Part shown: positions 8,957-15,931 of the stretch, piece by piece
Layout: the number at the start of each line of letters is the position of its first letter
Numbering within the stretch: position 1 is the stretch's first letter
Source: Aeromicrobium senzhongii
GTDB lineage: Bacteria > Actinomycetota > Actinomycetes > Propionibacteriales > Nocardioidaceae
Assembly: GCF_014334735.1 (NCBI RefSeq)
Contig: NZ_CP060587.1
Location: 186,001 to 250,000, forward strand
Length of the DNA stretch: 64,000 nt
Direction of reading: 5' to 3'
The notes under the pieces: generated by a model
What the model was told of the DNA's origin: nothing
What the model saw: the letters and a program-made list of their open reading frames with translations, nothing else
Databases searched by the model: none
Program-made: the position numbers and the translations under genes

Positions 8957-10473
8957 AGCGGTTCACGATCATCGCGCTGGTGTCGGTCCTGGTCGTCGCG
9001 CTCGTGGCGGGCGCGGTCAGCGCGATCTTCCTGGTCGAGCGCCAGGCGCCCGACCCGAAGCGCACGGACGAGTCCGCTCCCGCCGGGCTCGAGCGCTTCT
9101 ACGGCCAGGACGTGACGTGGACCGACTGCGACGACGACCGGTGCACGACGGTCGAGGTGCCGATCGACTACGAGAAGCCCGATGGCGAGACCTTGCGCCT
9201 GGCGGTGCGCCGTGTGCCGGCCACCGGCAAGGGCGGCTCGGCGATCTTCGCCAACCCCGGCGGCCCGGGCGGCTCGGCGCAGGACTTCGTGGGCTACCTG
9301 GCCTCCGAGCTGCCCGACTCGCTGCGCCGCACCCATGACGTCGTCGGCGTCGACCCGCGCGGCGTCGGCCAGAGCACCCCGCTGCAGTGCCTGTCCGACC
9401 GGGGCTTCGACGCCTTCATCGACACCGATCCCGATCCCGACGACCAGGCCGGCATCGACGCGCTGGCGCGCTCGGTGCGCGGGATGGGCGAGGCGTGCCG
9501 CGAGAACTCCGGCGAGCTGGCCGCGCACGTCTCCACCGAGGAGGCCGCGCGCGACCACGACATCGTCCGGGCGGTGCTGGGCCAGAAGAAGATGTGGTGG
9601 TTCGGCTTCTCCTACGGCACCCAACTGGGCGCCACGTACGCCAACCTGTTCCCCGAGAAGGTCGAGCGGATGGTGCTCGACGGAGCGGTCGACGTCAGCC
9701 TCGATCCGGTCGGTCAGGGGCTGGGCCAGGCGAAGGGCTTCCAGCAGGCACTCACCGCCTACCTCGAGTACTGCATCGAGAAGGGGAAGTGCCCGGTCGG
9801 GGACTCGGTCGCCGAGGCCACCACCACGATCACCGAGCTGATGACGGCGCTGGGCACGACCCCGCTGAAGGTCGACGGCCGCGAGCTCAGCCAGGGTCAG
9901 GCGTTCTACGGCATCGCGATGGCCCTGTACTCGCAGGAGTCGTGGCCGTACCTCACCAACGCCCTCAGTGGGCTCGTCGAGGGCGACGGCCGCGTCCTGC
10001 TCGTCCTGAGCGACGCCTACTTCGAGCGCAAGCAGAACGGCACCTACGCGAACAACTCCGGCCAGGTGATCTACGCGGTCAACTGCATGGACACCGACGA
10101 CGCGCCCGACGCGGCGCAGACGAAGGCGTTGATCCCGAAGTTCCGCGCGGTCTCACCGGTGTTCGGTGCTTCACTCGGCTGGGGCGTCATGGCCTGCCAC
10201 GACTGGCCGATCAAGGCCACCCACCCGCAGCAGGCCGTGAAGGCCGAGGGTGCTCCGCCGATCCTGGTCGTGGGCACCAACCGCGATCCGGCCACGCCGT
10301 ACGAGTGGTCCGTGGCGATGGCCGAGCAGCTCGAGTCGGGCGTCCTGCTGACGCGTGAGGGCGATGGTCACACGGCGTACACGTCGGGCAACGAGTGCAT
10401 CCGCAAGGCCGTCGACGCGTACTTCGAGGACGGCACCGTCCCCGATGACGGAACGGTCTGCGCCGAGCAGTGA
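8953..10473 (+). CDS. Membrane-anchored alpha/beta hydrolase, tripeptidyl-aminopeptidase (TAP) type
   Basis: A 506-residue exported hydrolase. Residues 5-27 form one hydrophobic segment with no clear cleavage site or lipobox, so it is probably anchored outside the membrane. GGPGGSAQDF is the oxyanion-loop signature of the proline iminopeptidase/TAP family, GFSYGTQLG holds the nucleophilic serine, and the C-terminal GTNRDPATPYEWS and EGDGHTAY place the Asp and His of the triad. Homologues (mycobacterial CaeA/Hip1-like, Streptomyces SlpD/E) are serine peptidases or esterases. The substrate is unknown. It overlaps holB by ATGA. Confidence 0.88.
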   Translation: MKRFTIIALVSVLVVALVAGAVSAIFLVERQAPDPKRTDESAPAGLERFYGQDVTWTDCDDDRCTTVEVPIDYEKPDGETLRLAVRRVPATGKGGSAIFANPGGPGGSAQDFVGYLASELPDSLRRTHDVVGVDPRGVGQSTPLQCLSDRGFDAFIDTDPDPDDQAGIDALARSVRGMGEACRENSGELAAHVSTEEAARDHDIVRAVLGQKKMWWFGFSYGTQLGATYANLFPEKVERMVLDGAVDVSLDPVGQGLGQAKGFQQALTAYLEYCIEKGKCPVGDSVAEATTTITELMTALGTTPLKVDGRELSQGQAFYGIAMALYSQESWPYLTNALSGLVEGDGRVLLVLSDAYFERKQNGTYANNSGQVIYAVNCMDTDDAPDAAQTKALIPKFRAVSPVFGASLGWGVMACHDWPIKATHPQQAVKAEGAPPILVVGTNRDPATPYEWSVAMAEQLESGVLLTREGDGHTAYTSGNECIRKAVDAYFEDGTVPDDGTVCAEQ

Positions 10474-10482
10474 GCCCCGCGA

Positions 10483-10770
10483 TCAGTCGCGGATGGCCTC
10501 GTGGTGGCGGATGACCTCGCTGATGATGAAGTTCAGGAACTTCTCCGCGAACGCCGGATCGAGGTCGGCCTCGATCGCCTTCTCGCGCAGTCGCTCGATC
10601 TGACGCGACTCGCGGGCGGGGTCCGCCGGGGGCAGGTCGTGCTCGGCCTTGAGCCGCCCGACGCGCTTGGTGCACTTGAACCGCTCAGCCAGCAGGTGAA
10701 CGAGCGCCGCGTCGATGTTGTCGATGCTGGCGCGGATGTCGTCGAGCTCGGCCTGGGTCGGTGCGTCCAC
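10483..10770 (-). CDS. Chorismate mutase (AroQ type)
   Basis: A 95-residue all-helical AroQ chorismate mutase, converting chorismate to prephenate. Visible features are DDIRASIDNIDAALVHLLAERF (helix 1 with the catalytic Arg), the Lys/Arg region KRVGRLKAEHDLPPADPAR, and the C-terminal FLNFIISEVIRHHE. It has the stand-alone cytoplasmic length without a signal peptide. The GTG start lies six bases after TATGAT on the minus strand, a strong leaderless arrangement. Confidence 0.92.
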   Translation of the reverse strand: MDAPTQAELDDIRASIDNIDAALVHLLAERFKCTKRVGRLKAEHDLPPADPARESRQIERLREKAIEADLDPAFAEKFLNFIISEVIRHHEAIRD

Positions 10771-10776
10771 GCGCCG

Positions 10777-10782
10777 ATCATA
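10777..10782 (-). promoter_or_regulatory. -10 element (TATGAT) for leaderless chorismate mutase
   Basis: On the minus strand TATGAT is followed by six bases and then the GTG start codon at 10770. This is the same -10 to start spacing as at tmk, pyrE, purD and purC. Confidence 0.55.
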
Positions 10783-10797
10783 CGGTCCGAACCCGGG

Positions 10798-10828
10798 TTG
10801 TCCTTCAGGTGTCCGGACGGGGTATAGT
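10798..10828 (+). promoter_or_regulatory. Promoter of tRNA-Thr
   Basis: TTGTCC (10798-10803) and TATAGT (10823-10828) are separated by 19 bases, about 38 bases upstream of the tRNA 5' end. They resemble -35 and -10 boxes of the housekeeping sigma factor. Confidence 0.5.
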
Positions 10829-10865
10829 CCACTTTTGGTTCGGCGGGCGATCCTCGCCGAATCGC

Positions 10866-10941
10866 GCCGCCTTAGCTCAGTCGGTAGAGCATCTCACTCG
10901 TAATGAGAAGGTCGTCGGTTCGATTCCGACAGGCGGCTCCA
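10866..10941 (+). tRNA. tRNA-Thr (CGU anticodon)
   Basis: A 76-base cloverleaf: acceptor stem GCCGCCT/AGGCGGC, D-arm GCTC...GAGC, anticodon stem TCTCA/TGAGA with loop CTCGTAA (anticodon CGT, reading ACG), T-arm GTCGG TTCGATT CCGAC, discriminator T and encoded CCA. The gene is complete. Its 3' 46 bases are shared with the element at 27069-27114, so this is attL of an integrated island, and the 3' half of the present tRNA was supplied by the element. Confidence 0.97.
10896..10941 (+). repeat. attL core, 46-bp direct repeat in tRNA-Thr
   Basis: The sequence from the end of the 5' anticodon stem through the CCA end is identical to 27069-27114. The bases on each side differ (TCTC before and GAGT after here; CCGG before and CTTT after at the other copy), so the repeat ends exactly at the CCA. 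A 3' tRNA half duplicated at both ends is the mark of tyrosine-integrase insertion. Confidence 0.93.
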
Positions 10942-11012
10942 GAGTTTCCGCTGGTCAGGCAGGGTTGGAGCCCTTTCTGATGGTCAATCAGCGCGGCTCG
11001 ATTGTGGCGTTC

Positions 11013-11032
11013 GTGCCACAACGTGCCATAGC
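11013..11032 (+). repeat. Arm-type repeats at the left end (two tandem 10-mers)
   Basis: GTGCCACAAC followed directly by GTGCCATAGC, matching the GTGCCATAAC decamers at the right end (26921-26950). Tandem decamers inside both ends of an integrase-driven element are probably arm-type binding sites for the N-terminal domain of the integrase. They lie just upstream of the integrase start. Confidence 0.6.
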
Positions 11033-11052
11033 GCGCCTGAAAGGCCCGACCG

Positions 11053-12498
11053 ATGACCAGCAAATCCACCACCACACGTAACCCCTCGACCGCCCGGCGG
11101 CGGTCCTCGCGCCGCACATTCGGCGCCATCCGCAAATTGCCCTCCGGCCGCTACCAGGCCCGGTACCAGGGGCCCGACGGACGAGACCACACCGCGCCGA
11201 CCACCTTTGCCCGCAAGGACGACGCCGACGCGTGGCTCGCCACCGTCCGCGCCGACATGGTGCGCGGCTCTTGGCGCGATCCTGACGCCGGATCGGTCAC
11301 CGTGGCGACCTACTTCGCCGAATGGCTCGAAGGCCACCAAGTACGCCCCCGCACCCGCGAGAACTACCAGCAAGCCGCCGACCGCTGGCTCCTGCGCGAC
11401 CTCACCCGGCCCGCCGCGCAGGGACGACCCGCCCGGACCATGAACCTCGGCGCCTACGAACTGCGCCACCTGACCCCGGCCGTCATCCGCGAGTGGCTGG
11501 CCATCGCCGACGCCGACCAGCGCGCTGGAGAGATGGCCCGGCGTCGGTCGGCCGAGATGAGCCGCCGCAGCCGCCAGGTGACCGGTGACGCCCGCTGGTG
11601 GGCACACCAGAACGGATACCAGGTCAGCTCGTCCGGCCGATTGCCCCGCGCGGTCCTGAACGCCTGGCAAGCCGCCGGATCGCCCACCAGGCCCGACCCC
11701 GACCCCACGCCGCCGGAGCGACCCCACCGCGCCCAGGTCATCACCACCGCCTACCGGGTCCTGCGCGCCTGCCTCAACACCGCCGCGAGCGACGGTCTCA
11801 TCCTGGCCAACCCCTGCCAGATTCCCCGCGCCGGACTGAGCCACACCGCCGAACGCGAACCCGCCACGCCAACCCAGGTCAATGCCTTGGCGGCCGCCAT
11901 GCCCGACCACCTGTCAGCAGCCGTCCACGTCGCCGCCTGGTCCGGCCTGCGCGCAGGCGAGCTCTTCGCCCTGGCCCGCGAGCACGTAGACATCGACGCC
12001 GGAACCGTCCGCGTCACCCGCGCCCTGGTCGAACTCGACGGCCAGCCCATCACCTTCGGCCCGCCCAAGACGACCTCCAGCCTGCGCACCGTCGCCCTGC
12101 CCCCGCACGTCGTGCCGATCCTTGCCGAACACCTCGACACCCACACCGCACCAGGACCAGACGCGCTGGTCTTCACCGACATTGACGGAAGCCCGCTGTC
12201 CACCGACCGCCGCACCGACCTGTTCCGCCGCGCCCGCCAGACCATCGGCCGCCCCGACCTGCGATGGCACGACCTACGCCACACCGGCGCCACGCTGGCC
12301 GCTCAAGCAGGTGCCACCACCCGCGAGCTCCAGCACCGATTCGGCCACTCCACCTACGTGGCCTCGATGCGCTACCAGCACGCGAGCGCCGAGCGAGACC
12401 GCGAAATCGCCGACCGCCTGTCGCGCCTGGCAGCCAACCTCACCGCCGAGAACGTGGTCCCACTCAATCGCCACGCGAGGCAGGACCGTCACCCATGA
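11053..12498 (+). CDS. int: Tyrosine site-specific integrase
   Basis: A 481-residue phage-type integrase. A basic N-terminus and an arm-binding-like segment (GAIRKLPSGRYQARYQGPDGR) are followed by a SAM-like core-binding domain and the catalytic domain. Catalytic residues are visible: Arg300 in WSGLRAGEL, His406 and Arg409 in WHDLRHTG, His432 in RFGHST, and the nucleophile Tyr441 in MRYQH. An insertion of about 60 residues rich in Arg and Pro (near 160-215) separates the core-binding and catalytic parts. Its place beside the tRNA and pointing away from it is typical. The protein appears intact, so the element may still excise. Confidence 0.95.
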   Translation: MTSKSTTTRNPSTARRRSSRRTFGAIRKLPSGRYQARYQGPDGRDHTAPTTFARKDDADAWLATVRADMVRGSWRDPDAGSVTVATYFAEWLEGHQVRPRTRENYQQAADRWLLRDLTRPAAQGRPARTMNLGAYELRHLTPAVIREWLAIADADQRAGEMARRRSAEMSRRSRQVTGDARWWAHQNGYQVSSSGRLPRAVLNAWQAAGSPTRPDPDPTPPERPHRAQVITTAYRVLRACLNTAASDGLILANPCQIPRAGLSHTAEREPATPTQVNALAAAMPDHLSAAVHVAAWSGLRAGELFALAREHVDIDAGTVRVTRALVELDGQPITFGPPKTTSSLRTVALPPHVVPILAEHLDTHTAPGPDALVFTDIDGSPLSTDRRTDLFRRARQTIGRPDLRWHDLRHTGATLAAQAGATTRELQHRFGHSTYVASMRYQHASAERDREIADRLSRLAANLTAENVVPLNRHARQDRHP

Positions 12499-12563
12499 TT
12501 AACGTTGGTCTGACAGTAAAAAATTGGATCAAGCCAGATTCTAGCGATTGTGCCGTTTGTGCG

Positions 12564-12569
12564 TAGTGT
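12564..12569 (+). promoter_or_regulatory. -10 element (TAGTGT) before the 12576 gene
   Basis: TAGTGT ends six bases before the ATG at 12576, the same spacing as at the leaderless core genes. No Shine-Dalgarno is evident. Confidence 0.4.
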
Positions 12570-12575
12570 GGAGAC

Positions 12576-13067
12576 ATGACCGGCACCAACAGGACGAACG
12601 AGGCGTATGGCGCCGACGTCCTGCGTGTTGTTCACGACCAGCGCAAGGCACAGCGCCAAGCCATCCTGCATGAACTCGCGATGGTCGGCCTGCCCCGAAG
12701 CAGCAACACCGCCCTAGTCCGCGTGCGTCGCGCCACCGCGAACCGTGCAGCGACGACCGCCACCGCCACCGCTGAGGACTACCGCAAGGCCGGCGACCGA
12801 GCCAACGCGACAATCTGGGACGCCCGCGCCCGTCGGCTGACCTCGGCAGCCGCGATGCTCACCACCTGGCTCGACTGGCTGGAGCGCGACGCCGCCCCCG
12901 CCCATCGCGACGCGGTCAGCGAGCCCCACAGCGGATGGGGCGAGATCGCAAACGTGCAGGCCCACAGGCGACGCGACGACGGCCCTTACGTCGTCATCAC
13001 ACAACCTCGGCGCACTCCGCTCGCGCCTCGCGCCCCTGCTCTCAGCGGCAAGCACGTCGCGGCCTGA
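12576..13067 (+). CDS. Hypothetical island protein, helical
   Basis: A 163-residue protein of unknown function beginning MTGTNRTNEAYGADVLRVVHDQ. The first 110 residues are alanine- and arginine-rich and probably helical (KAQRQAILHELAMVG, then an Ala/Arg/Thr region ending in TWLDWLERDAAP). The C-terminus is basic and proline-rich. No signal peptide, membrane segment or catalytic motif is seen. It lies between the integrase and the excisionase-like gene, where small accessory proteins of actinobacterial integrative elements often sit. Coding status rests on the leaderless-type start and absence of a better frame. Confidence 0.55.
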   Translation: MTGTNRTNEAYGADVLRVVHDQRKAQRQAILHELAMVGLPRSSNTALVRVRRATANRAATTATATAEDYRKAGDRANATIWDARARRLTSAAAMLTTWLDWLERDAAPAHRDAVSEPHSGWGEIANVQAHRRRDDGPYVVITQPRRTPLAPRAPALSGKHVAA

Positions 13068-13228
13068 GCACAGGACCCCTCGGCACGCCCGGACATTGAC
13101 CCCGGTCGGCCGAACCTCCCGAAAGGCACGGCGCGCAGCACGCGATACCCGCGAATGCTGTGACCGCGACGCGCTCCACCCGGCTCACCCCTCGAACGGG
13201 GACAGCCGCTGCGCGCCAGGCGCACGCC

Positions 13229-13435
13229 ATGACCACCACCCCGGCAACCGACTACGCCAACCCCGACCCCCTGCTCACCGTGGCCCAAGCGGCTGAATAC
13301 CTGAGCCTTTCCGACCCTCACATCCGCCGTGCCATCCGCTCCAATGAGCTCGAAGTCGTGCGATTCGGCCGGGCGCTCCGCATCCGCTCATCGCAGGTGC
13401 GGGCTTACTTGGAAGCAAGGGAAACGGGCCGATGA
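13229..13435 (+). CDS. Excisionase-family helix-turn-helix protein
   Basis: A 68-residue protein with one MerR-like winged HTH: LTVAQAAEYLSLSDPHIRRAIRSNELEVVRF, then the wing GRALRIRSSQVRAYLEA. This is the pattern of excisionase-type DNA-binding domains, which bend the attachment site to direct the integrase toward excision. The start at 13229 is used because the domain begins soon after it; a longer in-frame reading from 13160 is possible. Its stop overlaps the next gene by ATGA. Confidence 0.8.
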   Translation: MTTTPATDYANPDPLLTVAQAAEYLSLSDPHIRRAIRSNELEVVRFGRALRIRSSQVRAYLEARETGR

Positions 13436-13920
13436 GTCGCCGCCCTGCAACACCCCACAACCACCGGCAGGCATACCGACACCTGACCGTGTCAGGGCCC
13501 GCCCCTCAACCGGCTCACGACCACATGAACCTCGTCGGCGTCGACGGGAGCATCACCCCTGCGGAGTTGAACCAACGTGGCGAGCTCCTCCGCACACGAA
13601 CCCCCGGACCGCACTTCGTGGACATCTGCCACCGCGACGCTCGGCCCGAGCTGACAAACTTAGCCCCCCGTTGCACGGAATCTGAGGACCACGCCCTCAT
13701 GCCCGAGCGGGCGCGGCTGACGTCAGTGATCGACCCAGAATCCACGACATGCGTGATGACTCAACCCGAACCCCTGGCCACCACGCCGACATCGTGGGTC
13801 TGGTGCCAGCACTGTGAACCACTAGGCCGCGAGGCCCACCTCCAAGGCGGAATCACGGGCGACGCGACGCACTGCGTCATCGTCCGTCGCCTGCGATCGG
13901 GGGTGGTCGATGCGGCATAA
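13432..13920 (+). CDS. Hypothetical island protein with a CxxC motif
   Basis: A 162-residue protein whose ATG overlaps the stop of the excisionase-like gene (ATGA), supporting real translation. No known domain is recognised. It has a WCQHC motif in the C-terminal third, two further cysteines (IDICHRD-like region and CTESED), and many His/Pro/Arg residues, so metal binding is possible. Composition is low in hydrophobic residues. The function and fold are unknown, and overprediction in high-GC sequence cannot be excluded. Confidence 0.45.
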   Translation: MSRRPATPHNHRQAYRHLTVSGPAPQPAHDHMNLVGVDGSITPAELNQRGELLRTRTPGPHFVDICHRDARPELTNLAPRCTESEDHALMPERARLTSVIDPESTTCVMTQPEPLATTPTSWVWCQHCEPLGREAHLQGGITGDATHCVIVRRLRSGVVDAA

Positions 13921-14710
13921 CAACTGATCGAACGCCGGTGTAGCGATATACGCGGGACCGGCCGGGATCGAAAGTCCCAAACAACTCACGGTGCCGAACT
14001 GGGAATCACGTCGGCAGGTTGTCTCAGAGACCGACGCCCAGGGAAAGCGTCCGGTGGTACGGCACCCGGACTCACCCCCACTCGCCTTGACGTCAGGCGA
14101 CCCGGGTGGCTCTAAACCCGTTGCACACCACCCAGGAATGGGACTGGGACAGCGGGTGGGTCAGGCACGCCCTGATCCAAGGGGCACCCTCAAACGGGGG
14201 GACTCTGGGGGGGACAGGTCCACAGAGCAAAACAAGTCCGCCGCAAGGCGGTCCGAGATTGAAAGGTCAGCCGACGGACCACCGAGCCCACCTTCGGACC
14301 GGTGGCCCTCCTGTTCCCGAGTGTCGCGGTGCAGAGAGAGGCTGGGCCGTGCGGTGGGCCCGGGCGTACTCGCAACGTCCGGTAACACTGACTCTGGCAA
14401 CCAGGAGCCACCTGCCATCTATATGAGGCCTGGCTGATGCCACATCTGCTGACGATGACCCGCCACCCTCAGGACTGCTGGCTGTTGGTGTGCCCACTCC
14501 TGATGGATGCACTGATCCATCTGCTTCCTTCTCATCTGACATGCAGTAGGGAATGACAAGGATCAACCCATCGCAGCGGCGCCATGTGCCCACCCTCAAA
14601 GGACTCCGCATGGCCCAGATGGGGCAGAGAACCCAGCCCGACGTCTGCCAACCGATTCGGGCGAACTGCAAGAGGCGCCGGGTTTCTTTGAGGCGACGAC
14701 CCGATCCCCA

Positions 14711-14759
14711 GAAGCGGCGTCGGCCGCTTCGGGCCGGCCGGTTTCTTTGACGGCCGGCC
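14711..14759. repeat. Two adjacent perfect inverted repeats
   Basis: The first is GAAGCGGC, loop GTCG, GCCGCTTC (14711-14730). The second is GGCCGGCCG (14732-14740), a ten-base loop GTTTCTTTGA, and CGGCCGGCC (14751-14759). Both arms are perfect. There is no T-run after either on the plus strand, so they are not classic terminators. An RNA structure or protein-binding site is possible. Confidence 0.6.
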
Positions 14760-14889
14760 AACTCACCCTAAGCGGCCTGCTTCTTTCCCCCTCCGGAACG
14801 CAGGACAAAATGGGACATATGTACCAACTGGGGATGGCTAGAAGGAGCTATTTGGAAGTGATCCGCGCAAGTCGACGGAGCCGTACACC

Positions 14890-14895
14890 TAGCCT
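14890..14895 (+). promoter_or_regulatory. -10 element (TAGCCT) for leaderless HNH gene
   Basis: TAGCCT ends six bases before the ATG at 14902, with no Shine-Dalgarno between them. Confidence 0.5.
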
Positions 14896-14901
14896 TCGAC
14901 T

Positions 14902-15792
14902 ATGCGTCGCCTCCTAGCACTACTGCTCTCCCTGCCTCTCGTCTTCGGGCTCTTCGCGGCCACCGCGATGCCCGCCGAGGCCGCAGCCAAGCGCGTCCCT
15001 GCCGCGAATCTGCTGGTGAAGCTGAAGGTGGACCAAGAGCGCCGTGTCTACTCCTACGACCGCGACGACTTCGACCACTGGGTGACGAAGAAGGGCAAGT
15101 GCGACACCCGTGAAATGGTGCTGATCGCGGAGTCCAAGAAGAAGGTCAAGAAGAACAAGAGCTGCACGGTGAAGTCGGGCCGCTGGATCAATGAGTACAA
15201 CGGGCGCACCGTGAAGTCGCCTCGCTCGCTCGACATCGACCACCGCGTCGCCCTCGCGGAGGCCTGGCGCTCCGGCGGTTACAAGTGGAATGCCAACATG
15301 CGACGCGGCTTCGCCAACGACCTCAAGTACCGCCACTCCCTTCTGGCAGTGGGCCGCAGCACCAACCGCGCTAAGTCTGACCGCGACCCCGCTGACTGGG
15401 AGCCCGCCAAGGGCAAGTGCCAGTACGCGGCACGCTGGATCGCGGTCAAGTACCGCTGGAACCTGACCGTCGATCAGGTCGAGAAGAACGCGCTGGAGCA
15501 CCGCCTCGAAACGTGCGGCAAGAAGCGCACCATGGTCGAGAAGCCCGCCAAGGGCAAGGGCGAAGCCAAGAAGAAGAAAAAGAAGAAGTCCGGCGGCGGT
15601 GGAGGTGGTGGCGGCGCCGTGCCGCCCGTGTCCGGGTACGACTGCCCCTCCAGCCACCCGATCAAGGGCAACGCCAGCTCGATGATCTACCACGTGCCCA
15701 GCGGTGCCTACTACAGCCGCACAAAGCCGGAAGAGTGCTTCGCCTCCGAATCCGCCGCCCGGTCCGCCGGTTATAGGAAGTCGCAGCGCTAA
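14902..15792 (+). CDS. Secreted HNH (DUF1524/GmrSD-C-like) nuclease with C-terminal sunset-like domain
   Basis: A 296-residue protein. Residues 1-29 are a Sec signal peptide ending in AEAAA. The central domain has the HNH core LDIDHRVALAEAW (Asp113, His114), RGFANDLKYRHSLLAVGRSTNRAKSDRDPADW and a C-terminal RWNLTVDQVEKNALEHRLETC, the pattern of secreted actinobacterial DUF1524 nucleases. A Lys run and a glycine run (about 225-243) form a linker to a final domain (YDCPSSHPIKGN ... YYSRTKPEECF ... SAARSAGYRKS), the signature of the small cysteine-containing 'sunset' domain of extracellular proteins. It probably degrades nucleic acid outside the cell. It carries its own leaderless-type promoter within the island. 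Confidence 0.85.
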   Translation: MRRLLALLLSLPLVFGLFAATAMPAEAAAKRVPAANLLVKLKVDQERRVYSYDRDDFDHWVTKKGKCDTREMVLIAESKKKVKKNKSCTVKSGRWINEYNGRTVKSPRSLDIDHRVALAEAWRSGGYKWNANMRRGFANDLKYRHSLLAVGRSTNRAKSDRDPADWEPAKGKCQYAARWIAVKYRWNLTVDQVEKNALEHRLETCGKKRTMVEKPAKGKGEAKKKKKKKSGGGGGGGGAVPPVSGYDCPSSHPIKGNASSMIYHVPSGAYYSRTKPEECFASESAARSAGYRKSQR

Positions 15793-15931
15793 TCTGCCAA
15801 AACGTCCCACATGGATCGCATCGCCGCCTGGGCGTTGCGAGGGCGAAATCCAGCGCCGAAGAGGCGTTCGCAAGGCATGCTGGGGGTCGCGAGATGCTGC
15901 GGGTCGCGAGAGATCGATCTGCCCCCCACGG

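Larger units (their letters stand above)
13921..14901. other. Non-coding stretch of about 980 bases in the island
   Basis: No convincing gene is seen; the short frames here lack start signals and protein-like composition. The stretch holds two GC-rich hairpins (14711-14759), repeated GGTTTCTTTGA strings (14681, 14740), G-rich tracts near 14190-14220, and at its right end a -10-like TAGCCT for the next gene. Confidence 0.5.

Noticed and set aside
8953-10473. Membrane-anchored hydrolase as a lipoprotein
   Set aside because: No cysteine lipobox follows the N-terminal hydrophobic segment.
14681-14785. Repeated TTTCTTT strings with GC palindromes as a CRISPR-like array
   Set aside because: Spacing is irregular, repeats are only about 11 bases, there are no equal-length spacers and no cas genes.
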